Assembly: GCA_902803695.1 (NCBI GenBank)
Contig: CADCQX010000058.1
Span: 1 to 5,853 of the forward strand
Reading direction: 5' to 3'
Length of the DNA stretch: 5,853 bases
From: Oscillospiraceae bacterium
GTDB taxonomy: Bacteria > Bacillota > Clostridia > Saccharofermentanales > Saccharofermentanaceae
The notes beneath the pieces are model-generated. The model saw nothing but the letters and a program-made list of their open reading frames with translations, was not told the DNA's origin and did not search any database. This document shows positions 1 to 5,853 of the stretch, in pieces. A program made the position numbers and the translations under genes. Each line of letters starts with the position of its first letter. Within the stretch, counting starts at the first letter, position 1.

Positions 1-1262
1 CCCTTAACTATCTGATCCTCTGCAAAGTAAACTGCTTCTCCCTTTGCATCTGTACCAGTAAGTGTAAGAGTAGCTCCAAGGAGTTCTTCTCCGCTATCTG
101 TATCTGCCTTGCTGATGACAACATCTGTCTTAAACATTGCATCCTTCATCGTAACAACTGCAGGATTTCCATTCTGTGCTTCTGTTACATAAGAAGAATC
201 TACTACTTTACCGTTCTCGATCTTGAACTCGATCTTTGTTGTTACATCGTAACCGGCTGGTGCCGCATTCTCTTCAAGTGTGTATGTTCCATCCGGGAGG
301 CCCTTGATAATCGTTGGAGTCTCACCTGATGTGTACTTGATACCGGAGCCTGTGTATTCCTCGTCAAAGAATGCCTCGTCACCAAGATCTACAGAGGATT
401 TGTCGATTACAACCTCATTACCCTTTGCATCCTTACCTGTGAGGATAAGTTCTGCTCCAGGGAGTTCCTCGCCACCTTCTGTATCTACCTTACTGATAGC
501 TACATCTGTCTTAAACATTGCATCCTTCATTGTAACAACTGCAGGATTATTTCCATTAGCTGCTGTTACATAAGAAGAATCTACTACTTTACCATTCTCG
601 ATCTTGAACTCGATCTTTGTTGTTACATCGTAACCGGCTGGTGCCGCATTCTCTTCAAGTGTGTATGTTCCATCCGGGAGATTCTTAACAAGGGTAGCTG
701 TCTTTCCAGACAAGAACTGAAGTGTAGTGCCACCTTTTTCAAGGATAATAGCAGACTCGCCCTTAACTATCTGATCCTCTGCAAAGTAAACTGCTTCTCC
801 CTTTGCATCTGTTCCAGTAAGAGTAAGTTTAGCACCAAGCAACTCTTCTCCGGCATCAGTATCTACCTTACTGATAGCTACATCTGTCTTAAACATTGCA
901 TCCTTCATCGTAACAACTGCAGGATTTCCATCCTGAGCTTCTGTTACATAAGAAGAGCCGATCACCTTACCGTTTCTAATCTCGAATTCGATCTTAGTTG
1001 TTACATCGTAACCTGCAGGTGCTGCATCCTCAATAAGTGTATATCTACCATCAGGAAGTCCTGTGATTGTTGTCTTTGTTGTACCGGACTTAAATCTAAT
1101 ACCATTACCTGATTCATTCTCCAGGAAATCTGCACCTTCACCTAAAGAAACCATGCTCTCATTAATAATAATATTAGAATTACTATTATCTACGCCTGTT
1201 AATGTAAGTTCAGCGCCGGCCAACTCTTTAGAAGTGTCGATATCCTGCTTGGAAATCTCAAC
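1..1262 (-). repeat. Four tandem SpaA/Cna-B-like domain repeats, alternating types B-A-B-A
   Basis: Tandem coding repeats of 127, 126 and 127 codons start at 1262, 881 and 503. A fourth starts at 122 and is cut at the window edge. All share a second half with YTLEENAAPAGYDVTTK and VVTMKDAMFKTDV. In the first half, copies 1 and 3 resemble each other (SLGEG/DLGDE, SGNGIRF/SGSGIKY), while copies 2 and 4 share GTDAKGEAVYFAEDQIVKG. The higher-order unit is therefore a pair of domains, 759 bases long. Expected isopeptide residues are Lys418/Glu491/Asp534, Lys545/Glu617/Asp660 and Lys671/Glu744/Asp787, with Lys798 in the partial fourth copy. The bond itself is inferred from the fold family, not seen. 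Confidence 0.9.
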
Positions 1263-2501
1263 CGTAACGATCTCTGGAAGATCAATGGTAAGTCCCTTAG
1301 GGATAAACGACATATGAGTCTCATTGGATGCATAAATATTATTTGCAATAACGGTACCGCTTCCACCATCAGCAACTACATCACAATCCGGAGCAATAAT
1401 ATGACCAACAGTTGAATGTGTAATAACTGTTGTTCCAGGTTTAGCATTGTAGAAATTGTAAATAATATTGGTACCTTTGAAAGCCATCTGCTCCTCATCT
1501 TTGATGAAGCTGCCTTCCAAAGTTCTGTATTTTATGTTAGACGGAAACTCAAAAGTATCTACTCCAGAAAGATCAACGTTAATTACAAGTGACTGATTAC
1601 CCTGATAACCATTCGATGAACTGTAATTAATATTATTGATATTCATGATTGGTTCGAAATCTTTTGCGGAAACATTCAATACGTTTGTTCCATAATTATT
1701 CAACCAAATCGCATTGTTGTTTTTATCATACGCATCGTAATATGGATATACATTATTATCCAATTTTGAAAGCTGAGTTGAAAGAGTTTGATACTGACTC
1801 TTGAGAGCATCAAAATCAACATAACTGTCAGTTGTATGACCAAATGTAACATTTTGACCAGTATAAGATGTAGATCTTACCTGCAATGCTCCATTAATAA
1901 GATTCGAATCATATGAATAAATGTACGTCTTATCTTTGATAGCAGAATTATTCGTAATATTCTCAGGTTCGCCACCCTGGATTGGATTACCATAGATATC
2001 AAATTTAGGCTGAACATCTATCAATTTAACATCATATGCCTCAGGGATAAGAATGGTATCGATCATACCAATACCCCAGATCCTTCCGTCATCATTATCA
2101 GGATGCTTAACAGTCTGATATCCGAAATCTACGCTACTAGCGGTTGTATTAATTGAATTTGAAACGACATTAACAAGAGGATGAGACTCATAATTACCAA
2201 AGCTTGTATGAGGCTCAGTATAATTCTGGCCGATATACCAGTTCTTACATGCCAAGTTACCATTGACATGCGTATCATTATAAATGCTGTCAAAAGCGAA
2301 TAAAGAAAAGTTTCCGGCTTCTCCCAAAAGATTATCCCAGTAGTACGAGGATTCTCTATACGTTCCGGAAACGATCGGCAAACCATCCGAGTCTTTGTAC
2401 TCAGCTGCCAAAACTGTCTTCATCGATGCAAAAGGTGAAAAAACGGTCAACGTCATAACCGCGGACATGATTGTTGCAAGTCGTTTCAAATTTGAGCTCA
2501 T
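1..2501 (-). CDS. Secreted choice-of-anchor A adhesin with SpaA/Cna-B-like repeat domains (3' end beyond window)
   Basis: This is a large cell-surface protein, open from an ATG at 2501 to the window edge (833 codons, no stop). Residues 1-33 form a signal peptide: basic NLKR, a hydrophobic stretch, then a likely cleavage site near VLAAE. Residues about 60-400 match the choice-of-anchor A family. FSLFAFDSIYNDTHVNGNLA is the typical entry motif, and IIYNFYNA, HIIAPDCDVV and a final ASNETH match its end. Residues 414-833 hold three complete and one partial prealbumin-fold (SpaA/Cna-B) domains with VxISK, YTLEENAAPAGY and TMKD motifs. Such proteins are usually wall-anchored fibrillar adhesins, with the end domain binding a host or matrix ligand and the repeats acting as a stalk. 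The ligand here is unknown, and the sorting signal (for example LPXTG) would lie off-window. The start is supported by the signal peptide and an AAGGGAG site, although the 12-base spacing is long. The family call is firm; the role in adhesion is inferred. Confidence 0.9.
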   Translation of the reverse strand, partial: MSSNLKRLATIMSAVMTLTVFSPFASMKTVLAAEYKDSDGLPIVSGTYRESSYYWDNLLGEAGNFSLFAFDSIYNDTHVNGNLACKNWYIGQNYTEPHTSFGNYESHPLVNVVSNSINTTASSVDFGYQTVKHPDNDDGRIWGIGMIDTILIPEAYDVKLIDVQPKFDIYGNPIQGGEPENITNNSAIKDKTYIYSYDSNLINGALQVRSTSYTGQNVTFGHTTDSYVDFDALKSQYQTLSTQLSKLDNNVYPYYDAYDKNNNAIWLNNYGTNVLNVSAKDFEPIMNINNINYSSSNGYQGNQSLVINVDLSGVDTFEFPSNIKYRTLEGSFIKDEEQMAFKGTNIIYNFYNAKPGTTVITHSTVGHIIAPDCDVVADGGSGTVIANNIYASNETHMSFIPKGLTIDLPEIVTVEISKQDIDTSKELAGAELTLTGVDNSNSNIIINESMVSLGEGADFLENESGNGIRFKSGTTKTTITGLPDGRYTLIEDAAPAGYDVTTKIEFEIRNGKVIGSSYVTEAQDGNPAVVTMKDAMFKTDVAISKVDTDAGEELLGAKLTLTGTDAKGEAVYFAEDQIVKGESAIILEKGGTTLQFLSGKTATLVKNLPDGTYTLEENAAPAGYDVTTKIEFKIENGKVVDSSYVTAANGNNPAVVTMKDAMFKTDVAISKVDTEGGEELPGAELILTGKDAKGNEVVIDKSSVDLGDEAFFDEEYTGSGIKYTSGETPTIIKGLPDGTYTLEENAAPAGYDVTTKIEFKIENGKVVDSSYVTEAQNGNPAVVTMKDAMFKTDVVISKADTDSGEELLGATLTLTGTDAKGEAVYFAEDQIVK
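182..299. repeat. 118-base block repeated at 563-680 with one mismatch
   Basis: The blocks at 182-299 and 563-680 differ only at position 213/594 (G versus A), including at synonymous sites. They encode the SSYVT to LPDG segment of repeat domains 3 and 2. A related 53-base identity links 1-53 with 760-812. Such near-identity in DNA, not just in protein, points to recent duplication or gene conversion. Confidence 0.9.
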
Positions 2502-2505
2502 AACA

Positions 2506-2520
2506 AGTATATTCTCCCTT
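2506..2520 (-). promoter_or_regulatory. Ribosome binding site of the adhesin gene, long spacing
   Basis: On the minus strand AAGGGAG lies 12 bases before the ATG at 2501. The match to the 3' end of 16S rRNA is good, but the distance exceeds the usual 5-9 bases. No in-frame start lies closer, because the TTG nearer to the site runs at once into a stop (TTG TTA TGA is out of frame). The ATG at 2501 is therefore kept. Confidence 0.6.
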
Positions 2521-2607
2521 AATATAATAAAATCGGAAAAAATATACATTAGAACGAAAATACAAACAATCAAATGAAAACAAATAAATAATACAAAAAA
2601 ACATATG

Positions 2608-2625
2608 ATCCTTTGTACAAAAGAT
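2608..2625. promoter_or_regulatory. 18-base imperfect palindrome, possible operator
   Basis: ATCCTTTGTACAAAAGAT has a perfect TTTGTACAAA core and ATC/GAT outer arms, with a single mismatched pair. It lies about 107 bases before the adhesin start codon. A dimeric regulator could bind it, but no regulator gene is visible and the match to any known operator is not established. Confidence 0.3.
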
Positions 2626-2638
2626 AAAAAATCAGGGC

Positions 2639-2706
2639 AAAATTTGTAAAAAAAGCCGCAACATGTGTAATTTCGCAACGAAAACTACAATTATCAAACA
2701 AATTTT
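2639..2706 (-). promoter_or_regulatory. Possible structured leader RNA (nested inverted repeats)
   Basis: A perfect 9-base inverted repeat, AAAATTTGT at 2639-2647 and ACAAATTTT at 2698-2706, encloses a second hairpin at 2667-2688. The inner hairpin, read on the minus strand, has arms GTAG-T-TTTCG and CGAAATTAC around a TTG loop, with one bulged T and one G-U pair. If transcription starts near 2727 both stems would form in the adhesin leader. I do not recognise a known riboswitch class. The outer stem could arise by chance in such A+T-rich DNA. Confidence 0.3.
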
Positions 2707-2733
2707 AATGTTTTTGTCAGTCAATTTCTTTTG

Positions 2734-2761
2734 ATAATATCACAGACAAAAAACTGTTAAA
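2734..2761 (-). promoter_or_regulatory. Candidate promoter with extended -10 for the adhesin gene
   Basis: Read on the minus strand, TTTAAC at 2761-2756 is followed after 16 bases by TATTAT at 2739-2734. TG sits one base before the hexamer, giving an extended -10 (TGaTATTAT). Transcription would begin near 2727, making a leader of about 225 bases. The -35 box is poor, and in DNA this rich in A and T such matches are common, so this is only a candidate. Confidence 0.25.
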
Positions 2762-2824
2762 TAACCCCTCGATTTCTAGCATTTATGTTAGATTTTTTTG
2801 TCTTTTGTTAATTTGTAATATCTT

Positions 2825-2839
2825 TGTAACATTGTTACA
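2825..2839. promoter_or_regulatory. 15-base palindrome TGTAACA-T-TGTTACA, possible operator
   Basis: Two perfect 7-base arms are separated by one base. The element lies about 324 bases upstream of the adhesin start codon and about 65 bases before the candidate promoter. Its symmetry suits a dimeric DNA-binding protein. No direct evidence of function is visible. Confidence 0.35.
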
Positions 2840-3053
2840 TTCTCTTAATATTTTGTGCAAATAAAGTTGATTTTATATAATTAATGTCTATATGTTGACA
2901 CGTTTTTAAACAATATTTGCGTTTTTGAGCTATTTTTGTATGCCTGATATTTTTGAACAGATTAGCAATTTTTGTTATTTTCATGGCTATATTCGGGTAT
3001 TATTTTTAAAATATTTATTCATTTCCGCGCATACTTATTCTGTTTCTGTCAAT

Positions 3054-3076
3054 AAAAAACCGCCCGAATCGAGCGG
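3054..3076 (-). terminator. Rho-independent terminator of the polyamine operon
   Basis: On the minus strand CCGCTCG, loop ATT and CGGGCGG form a 7-base-pair stem (one T-G wobble), followed directly by six Ts. It begins 22 bases after the aguB stop codon and is by far the most GC-rich element of the surrounding region. This placement ends the operon and separates it from the adhesin gene. Confidence 0.9.
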
Positions 3077-3098
3077 CTGTATTATTCGATTTATTGAT

Positions 3099-3980
3099 TT
3101 ACTTATTATCGGTAATCAACTTATAGGTTTCCGGTCTCCTGTCTCTGAAAACTCCCCATGATAATCTGTCTTCTTTATTGGATTCAAAATCATATTCAGT
3201 CATTATAACTGTCTCTTCTTCCCTGTTTGCCTGAACTATGATTTCACCAAACTGATCGGTCATAAAACTGCTTCCATAAAAGCACAATTCACTTGATTGA
3301 TCGTTGTTTTCCTTACATGGGGTAACTGTTTCACTTCCTACTCTGTTAGCTGCTACAACCGGTATGATATTAGCTGCTGAGTGGCCCTGCATCGTCCTTG
3401 ACCAATGTCCCATACTGTCAACCTCAAGTATAGGCTCCTTGCCGATCGCGGTAGGATACAGGATAATATCTGCTCCCATGAGAGCTAAGCATCTGGCTGT
3501 CTCAGGGAACCACTGATCCCAGCATATTCCGATACCGATCTTTCCGTACTTTGTATCAAACACCTTAAATCCGAGATTACCCGGGGTAAAGTAGAATTTC
3601 TCCTGATAAAAATGGTCATCGGGAATATGAGTCTTTCTATATAATCCGGCTATCTCACCATCGCTATCGATAAGAGCAAGAGAATTATAAAGGACATTTC
3701 CATCCTTTTCGTAGAAGCTAACAGGAATAACTATGTCCAGTTCCTTGGCGATCTTCTTAAAGTGGCAGACAGCATCATTCTCCTCTGTGCTCTTCGCAAA
3801 GGCATAGTAATCGTATCTTCTCTCCTGACAGAAATACTGTCTTTCAAAAAGTTCCGGCAGCAATATGATCTTTGCTCCATCCGCTGCTGCTTTTCTTACG
3901 AGCTTTTCAGCCTTTTCAATATTCTCACTTACGACCGTTGAACAGCTCATCTGAACTGCTGCGACTTTGATCTTGGACAT
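3099..3980 (-). CDS. aguB: N-carbamoylputrescine amidase
   Basis: This cytosolic enzyme of the nitrilase superfamily hydrolyses N-carbamoylputrescine to putrescine, CO2 and ammonia, the second step after agmatine deiminase. The protein is 293 residues, normal for the family. The nitrilase catalytic set is present: Glu43 in LPELF, Lys116 in YRKTHIP and Cys153 in GICWDQWFPE, with Glu127 in FYQEKFYFTPG as the usual second glutamate. The HIPDDHFYQEKFYFTPG stretch and the CWDQWFPE motif are typical of AguB rather than of other amidohydrolases. The ATG at 3980 is chosen because MSKIKVAAVQ is the family N-terminus and AAGGAGGG lies 6 bases before it. The frame stays open further upstream, but only as an overlap with aguA. 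One base separates the start from the aguA stop, and the ribosome site lies inside the last aguA codons, so the two are probably translationally coupled. It is the last gene before the terminator. Confidence 0.95.
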   Translation of the reverse strand: MSKIKVAAVQMSCSTVVSENIEKAEKLVRKAAADGAKIILLPELFERQYFCQERRYDYYAFAKSTEENDAVCHFKKIAKELDIVIPVSFYEKDGNVLYNSLALIDSDGEIAGLYRKTHIPDDHFYQEKFYFTPGNLGFKVFDTKYGKIGIGICWDQWFPETARCLALMGADIILYPTAIGKEPILEVDSMGHWSRTMQGHSAANIIPVVAANRVGSETVTPCKENNDQSSELCFYGSSFMTDQFGEIIVQANREEETVIMTEYDFESNKEDRLSWGVFRDRRPETYKLITDNK

Positions 3981-3981
3981 A

Positions 3982-5085
3982 TTATCCCTCCTTCTTTGCC
4001 TCAGGTATCTGCTGAGTAATACAGTGTATGTTTCCTCCACCAACGAGGATGTTTCTGGCGTATATGGGAACAACTTTCCTTCCGCCACTTATAGATTCCA
4101 TGATCTTTACAGCCCTTCTGTCAGACTCAGTGTTATTACCGCCAAACTGAGGGATCAGAATGGAATCATTCGTGTAGTAATAATTCACGTAGCTTGCTGC
4201 CAATCGCTCCCCTTCTTCCCTGTTATCTTCTCCTTCTTCGAAAACAAGATTATCCATGTCCTTCTTTTCGATAAGTACAGGATTATCAGGGATCGGCAGT
4301 TTGATTATCTCTATGTTTCGTCCTTTACTGTCTGTAACGGAGCTTAGATAATCATAGCAGGCCTTGGACATTTTATATTGAGGATCATCTATATTATCGG
4401 TCCATGCCAAGACCACTCTTGCAGGGCCTGCGAAGGCCGCTACATTATCAACATGTTCGTCTGTTTCATCGTTATAGATTCCGCAAGGAAGCCACAAAAC
4501 CTTCTCTGCACCGAGGGCTTTACATAGATAGTCCTCTATATTTTCTTTGGTAAGATTGCTGTTCCTTCCGGGACTTAAAAGGCATGTCTCAGTAACCATC
4601 AAAGTGCCTTCTCCATCTGTTGCAATACTGCCGCCTTCAAGAATGAAATCCTGCCTGTCTATGGAACTTTTTCCGATGCTGCTACAGAACAACGAAGCAA
4701 CTTTATTGTCCAGATCGTAGTCATGATAAAGACCGTTATAGTCTCCTCCCCAGGCATTGAATCTCCAATCGATACCCATGATCTCATCATCATTCAAGAC
4801 AAACGTAGGACCGACGTCCCTGGCCCATGAATCGTTGGAATCAATCCTCAGAGGAAAGAAATTACGCGGAAGATCATAAAACCTTTCCGAAAGCGTATCG
4901 ATCGTTTCCTGAGGCTCCTCGTTATTGAAAAGCACATAGAGATCCTCACTTTGAAGTATCGCTTCAAAGATGCTGATAAACGCCTTTTGGGCAGCTGACG
5001 GATCCTTTCCCCAGCTTCCCGGTCTTACAGGCCAAATCATGAGCGTGGCACTATGCTTTTCGAATTCTCCCGGAAATCTAACCAT
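3982..5085 (-). CDS. aguA: Agmatine deiminase (agmatine iminohydrolase)
   Basis: This enzyme converts agmatine to N-carbamoylputrescine and ammonia in the cytosol. It belongs to the guanidine-modifying (peptidylarginine-deiminase-like) superfamily. The protein is 367 residues, typical length. Visible motifs in order are FPGEFEKH at the N-terminus, DSWARDVGPTF (83-95), FNAWGGDYNG (109-118), LEGGSIATDGEG (149-160), DETDEHVDNVAAF (206-218, with His211 and Asp213) and the C-terminal GGGNIHCITQQ, whose Cys355 is the expected nucleophile. The start at 5085 matches the usual family start and overlaps the nspC stop by one base (TAATG). AAGGAGC lies 11 bases upstream, inside nspC, so coupling to nspC translation is likely. 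A catabolic agmatine pathway would instead pair a deiminase with putrescine carbamoyltransferase. Here the partners are aguB and nspC, so a biosynthetic role is inferred. Confidence 0.95.
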   Translation of the reverse strand: MVRFPGEFEKHSATLMIWPVRPGSWGKDPSAAQKAFISIFEAILQSEDLYVLFNNEEPQETIDTLSERFYDLPRNFFPLRIDSNDSWARDVGPTFVLNDDEIMGIDWRFNAWGGDYNGLYHDYDLDNKVASLFCSSIGKSSIDRQDFILEGGSIATDGEGTLMVTETCLLSPGRNSNLTKENIEDYLCKALGAEKVLWLPCGIYNDETDEHVDNVAAFAGPARVVLAWTDNIDDPQYKMSKACYDYLSSVTDSKGRNIEIIKLPIPDNPVLIEKKDMDNLVFEEGEDNREEGERLAASYVNYYYTNDSILIPQFGGNNTESDRRAVKIMESISGGRKVVPIYARNILVGGGNIHCITQQIPEAKKEG

Positions 5086-5853
5086 TAGGACAAACGCTCC
5101 TTGAAATCAGAATAGCCGAATCTTCTAACCAATTCGTAATCACCGTCTTCTTTTTGAAGGACGATATCAGGAAGAGGCATTCCGTTAAATGTGTTGTTTT
5201 TGACCATGCTGTAGATAGCCATATCACCAAATGTAAGACGGTCTCCGACCTTCGGTATCGTTTTAAGCCCATATTCGCCTATTACGTCGCCTGCAAGACA
5301 AGTTCTTGATGCAAGTCGGACTTTCACTCCGTTCGCGTCAGAATCGATCAGAGGGGGCAAATACGGCATCTCCAGAACGTCAGGCATATGGCAGGCCGCA
5401 GATGCGTCCAGGATCAGCGTAGGAATATCGCCTGTATCAACGATATCCATAACTTCAGTTATGAGATACCCAGCATCGAGTGCGATTGCCTCGCCAGGTT
5501 CAAGATATACGTCAAGATCGTATGTATTATTGATATATCTGATAAGGTCTACAAGCCCTTCGATATCGTAATCCGGCTTGGTGATATGATGACCGCCGCC
5601 GAGATTTATGAATCTTATATTCTTGAAGTATTTACCGAAGTTCTTTTCAACCTCGTCAAATGTAGCCTTCAAAGGCTCAAATCCCTGCTCGCAAAGAGTA
5701 TGGAAATGAAGTCCCGAGACTTCCTTCGGAAGATTTTCAGGCATATCCTTAAGCCTTATTCCGAGACGGGATGAAGGCGAGCACGGGTCATAGATCTCGT
5801 GACCTTCCTGAGTTGAGAATTCAGGGTTGATGCGAAGTGCGATCTTAACATCC
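5085..5853 (-). CDS. nspC: Carboxynorspermidine/carboxyspermidine decarboxylase, C-terminal part (5' end beyond window)
   Basis: This is a PLP-dependent fold III (alanine racemase-like) decarboxylase that turns carboxyspermidine into spermidine or carboxynorspermidine into norspermidine. The visible 255 residues are about two thirds of a usual protein near 375 residues. The N-terminal part with the PLP lysine is off-window. Family motifs, by residue of the visible fragment, are ALRINPE (5-11), YDPCSPSSRLGIRL (21-34), GLHFHTLCEQG (47-57), the phosphate-binding GGGHH (85-89), EPGEA (118-122), TCLAGDVIGEY (184-194, with the expected catalytic Cys185) and FGDMAIYSMVKNNTFNG (208-224). The internal ATG at 5744 is not the start, since the frame and homology continue to the window edge. 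The gene overlaps aguA by one base. With aguAB downstream supplying putrescine, spermidine is the more likely product. Sequence alone does not separate the two substrates. Confidence 0.93.
   Translation of the reverse strand, partial: DVKIALRINPEFSTQEGHEIYDPCSPSSRLGIRLKDMPENLPKEVSGLHFHTLCEQGFEPLKATFDEVEKNFGKYFKNIRFINLGGGHHITKPDYDIEGLVDLIRYINNTYDLDVYLEPGEAIALDAGYLITEVMDIVDTGDIPTLILDASAACHMPDVLEMPYLPPLIDSDANGVKVRLASRTCLAGDVIGEYGLKTIPKVGDRLTFGDMAIYSMVKNNTFNGMPLPDIVLQKEDGDYELVRRFGYSDFKERLS

Larger units (their letters stand above)
2502..3053. other. A+T-rich intergenic region without a convincing gene
   Basis: About 550 bases separate the operon terminator from the adhesin start. The stretch is dominated by A and T runs. 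The few open frames here have low-complexity or operon-shadow translations and no good ribosome site. It most likely holds the promoter and leader of the adhesin gene. Structured elements inside it are listed separately. Confidence 0.7.

Noticed and set aside
280..573. Plus-strand open frame of 97 codons
   Set aside because: It is antisense to the adhesin repeats, its translation is Ser/Pro-rich shadow sequence, and the minus-strand frame has clear domain motifs.
1..1262. CRISPR-like array from the regular repeats
   Set aside because: The period is about 380 bases, the repeats are coding and in frame, and the variable parts are protein domain halves rather than spacers.
1063..1317. Plus-strand open frame of 84 codons
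   Set aside because: Antisense to the first prealbumin repeat; no recognisable motif and no good ribosome site.
2129..2386. Minus-strand open frame of 85 codons with a hydrophobic C-terminus
   Set aside because: It lies in another frame inside the adhesin gene, whose own frame gives the choice-of-anchor A motif across the same bases.
2395..2604. Short open frames on both strands at the adhesin start
   Set aside because: Both overlap the adhesin signal peptide or the A+T-rich leader. Their translations are low-complexity and lack ribosome sites.
2894..2920. Plus-strand TTGACA at 2894 as a promoter
   Set aside because: No TATAAT-like hexamer lies at 16-18 bases and no plus-strand gene follows.
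2925..3161. Plus-strand open frame of 78 codons in the intergenic region
   Set aside because: It runs across the operon terminator and into the 3' end of aguB, with no ribosome site and phenylalanine/tyrosine-rich composition as expected from T-rich DNA.
1..3980. Functional link between the adhesin and the polyamine operon
   Set aside because: A strong terminator and about 550 bases of non-coding DNA lie between them. Sharing a strand and neighbourhood alone does not support a joint system.
3981..4088. Upstream extension of aguB by 36 codons
   Set aside because: This would overlap aguA by over 100 bases and adds residues not found in the family. The ATG at 3980 has an excellent ribosome site and the standard N-terminus.
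3967..4347. Plus-strand open frame of 126 codons
   Set aside because: It is antisense to aguA, which has all family motifs through this stretch.
5388..5774. Plus-strand open frame of 128 codons
   Set aside because: Antisense to nspC; no domain motif, and nspC is continuous on the other strand.

Overview
The window looks like chromosomal DNA from a low-to-mid-GC Gram-positive anaerobe of the class Clostridia (Lachnospiraceae or Saccharofermentans-like). This placement is inferred from three things: the strong AAGGAGG-type ribosome sites, the very A+T-rich intergenic DNA, and the pairing of a clostridial-type adhesin with an agmatine-to-spermidine polyamine pathway. The exact taxon cannot be read from the sequence. 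All four recognisable genes are on the minus strand, so transcription runs from high to low coordinates. The genes at both window edges are cut.

Region 5853 to 3099 is a tightly packed polyamine operon. It holds the C-terminal part of a carboxynorspermidine/carboxyspermidine decarboxylase (nspC), a complete agmatine deiminase (aguA) and a complete N-carbamoylputrescine amidase (aguB). nspC and aguA overlap by one base (TAATG), and aguA and aguB are one base apart. AguA converts agmatine to N-carbamoylputrescine and AguB releases putrescine. NspC, working after a carboxyspermidine dehydrogenase that would lie outside the window, would produce spermidine (or norspermidine). A GC-rich hairpin followed by a T run ends the operon at about 3054-3076.

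Region 3053 to 2502 is about 550 bases of very A+T-rich DNA with no convincing gene. It probably holds the promoter and a long leader for the next gene. Visible in it are a candidate extended -10 promoter, a nested inverted-repeat structure and two palindromes that could be operators.

Region 2501 to 1 is the first 833 codons of a large secreted surface protein, still open at the window edge. It has a signal peptide, a choice-of-anchor A type adhesin domain, and then at least four SpaA/Cna-B-like prealbumin domains. Each complete domain carries the Lys/Glu/Asp set expected for intramolecular isopeptide bonds. The domains alternate between two types (B-A-B-A), and parts are almost identical at DNA level, which indicates recent duplication or gene conversion. 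The anchor and the C-terminus are off the window.

The operon and the adhesin gene are separated by a terminator, and nothing in the sequence shows that they work together. I see no RNA gene, CRISPR array, insertion sequence or phage feature, and no clear candidate for a wholly new system. The most noteworthy parts are the alternating adhesin repeats and the structured leader upstream of them.
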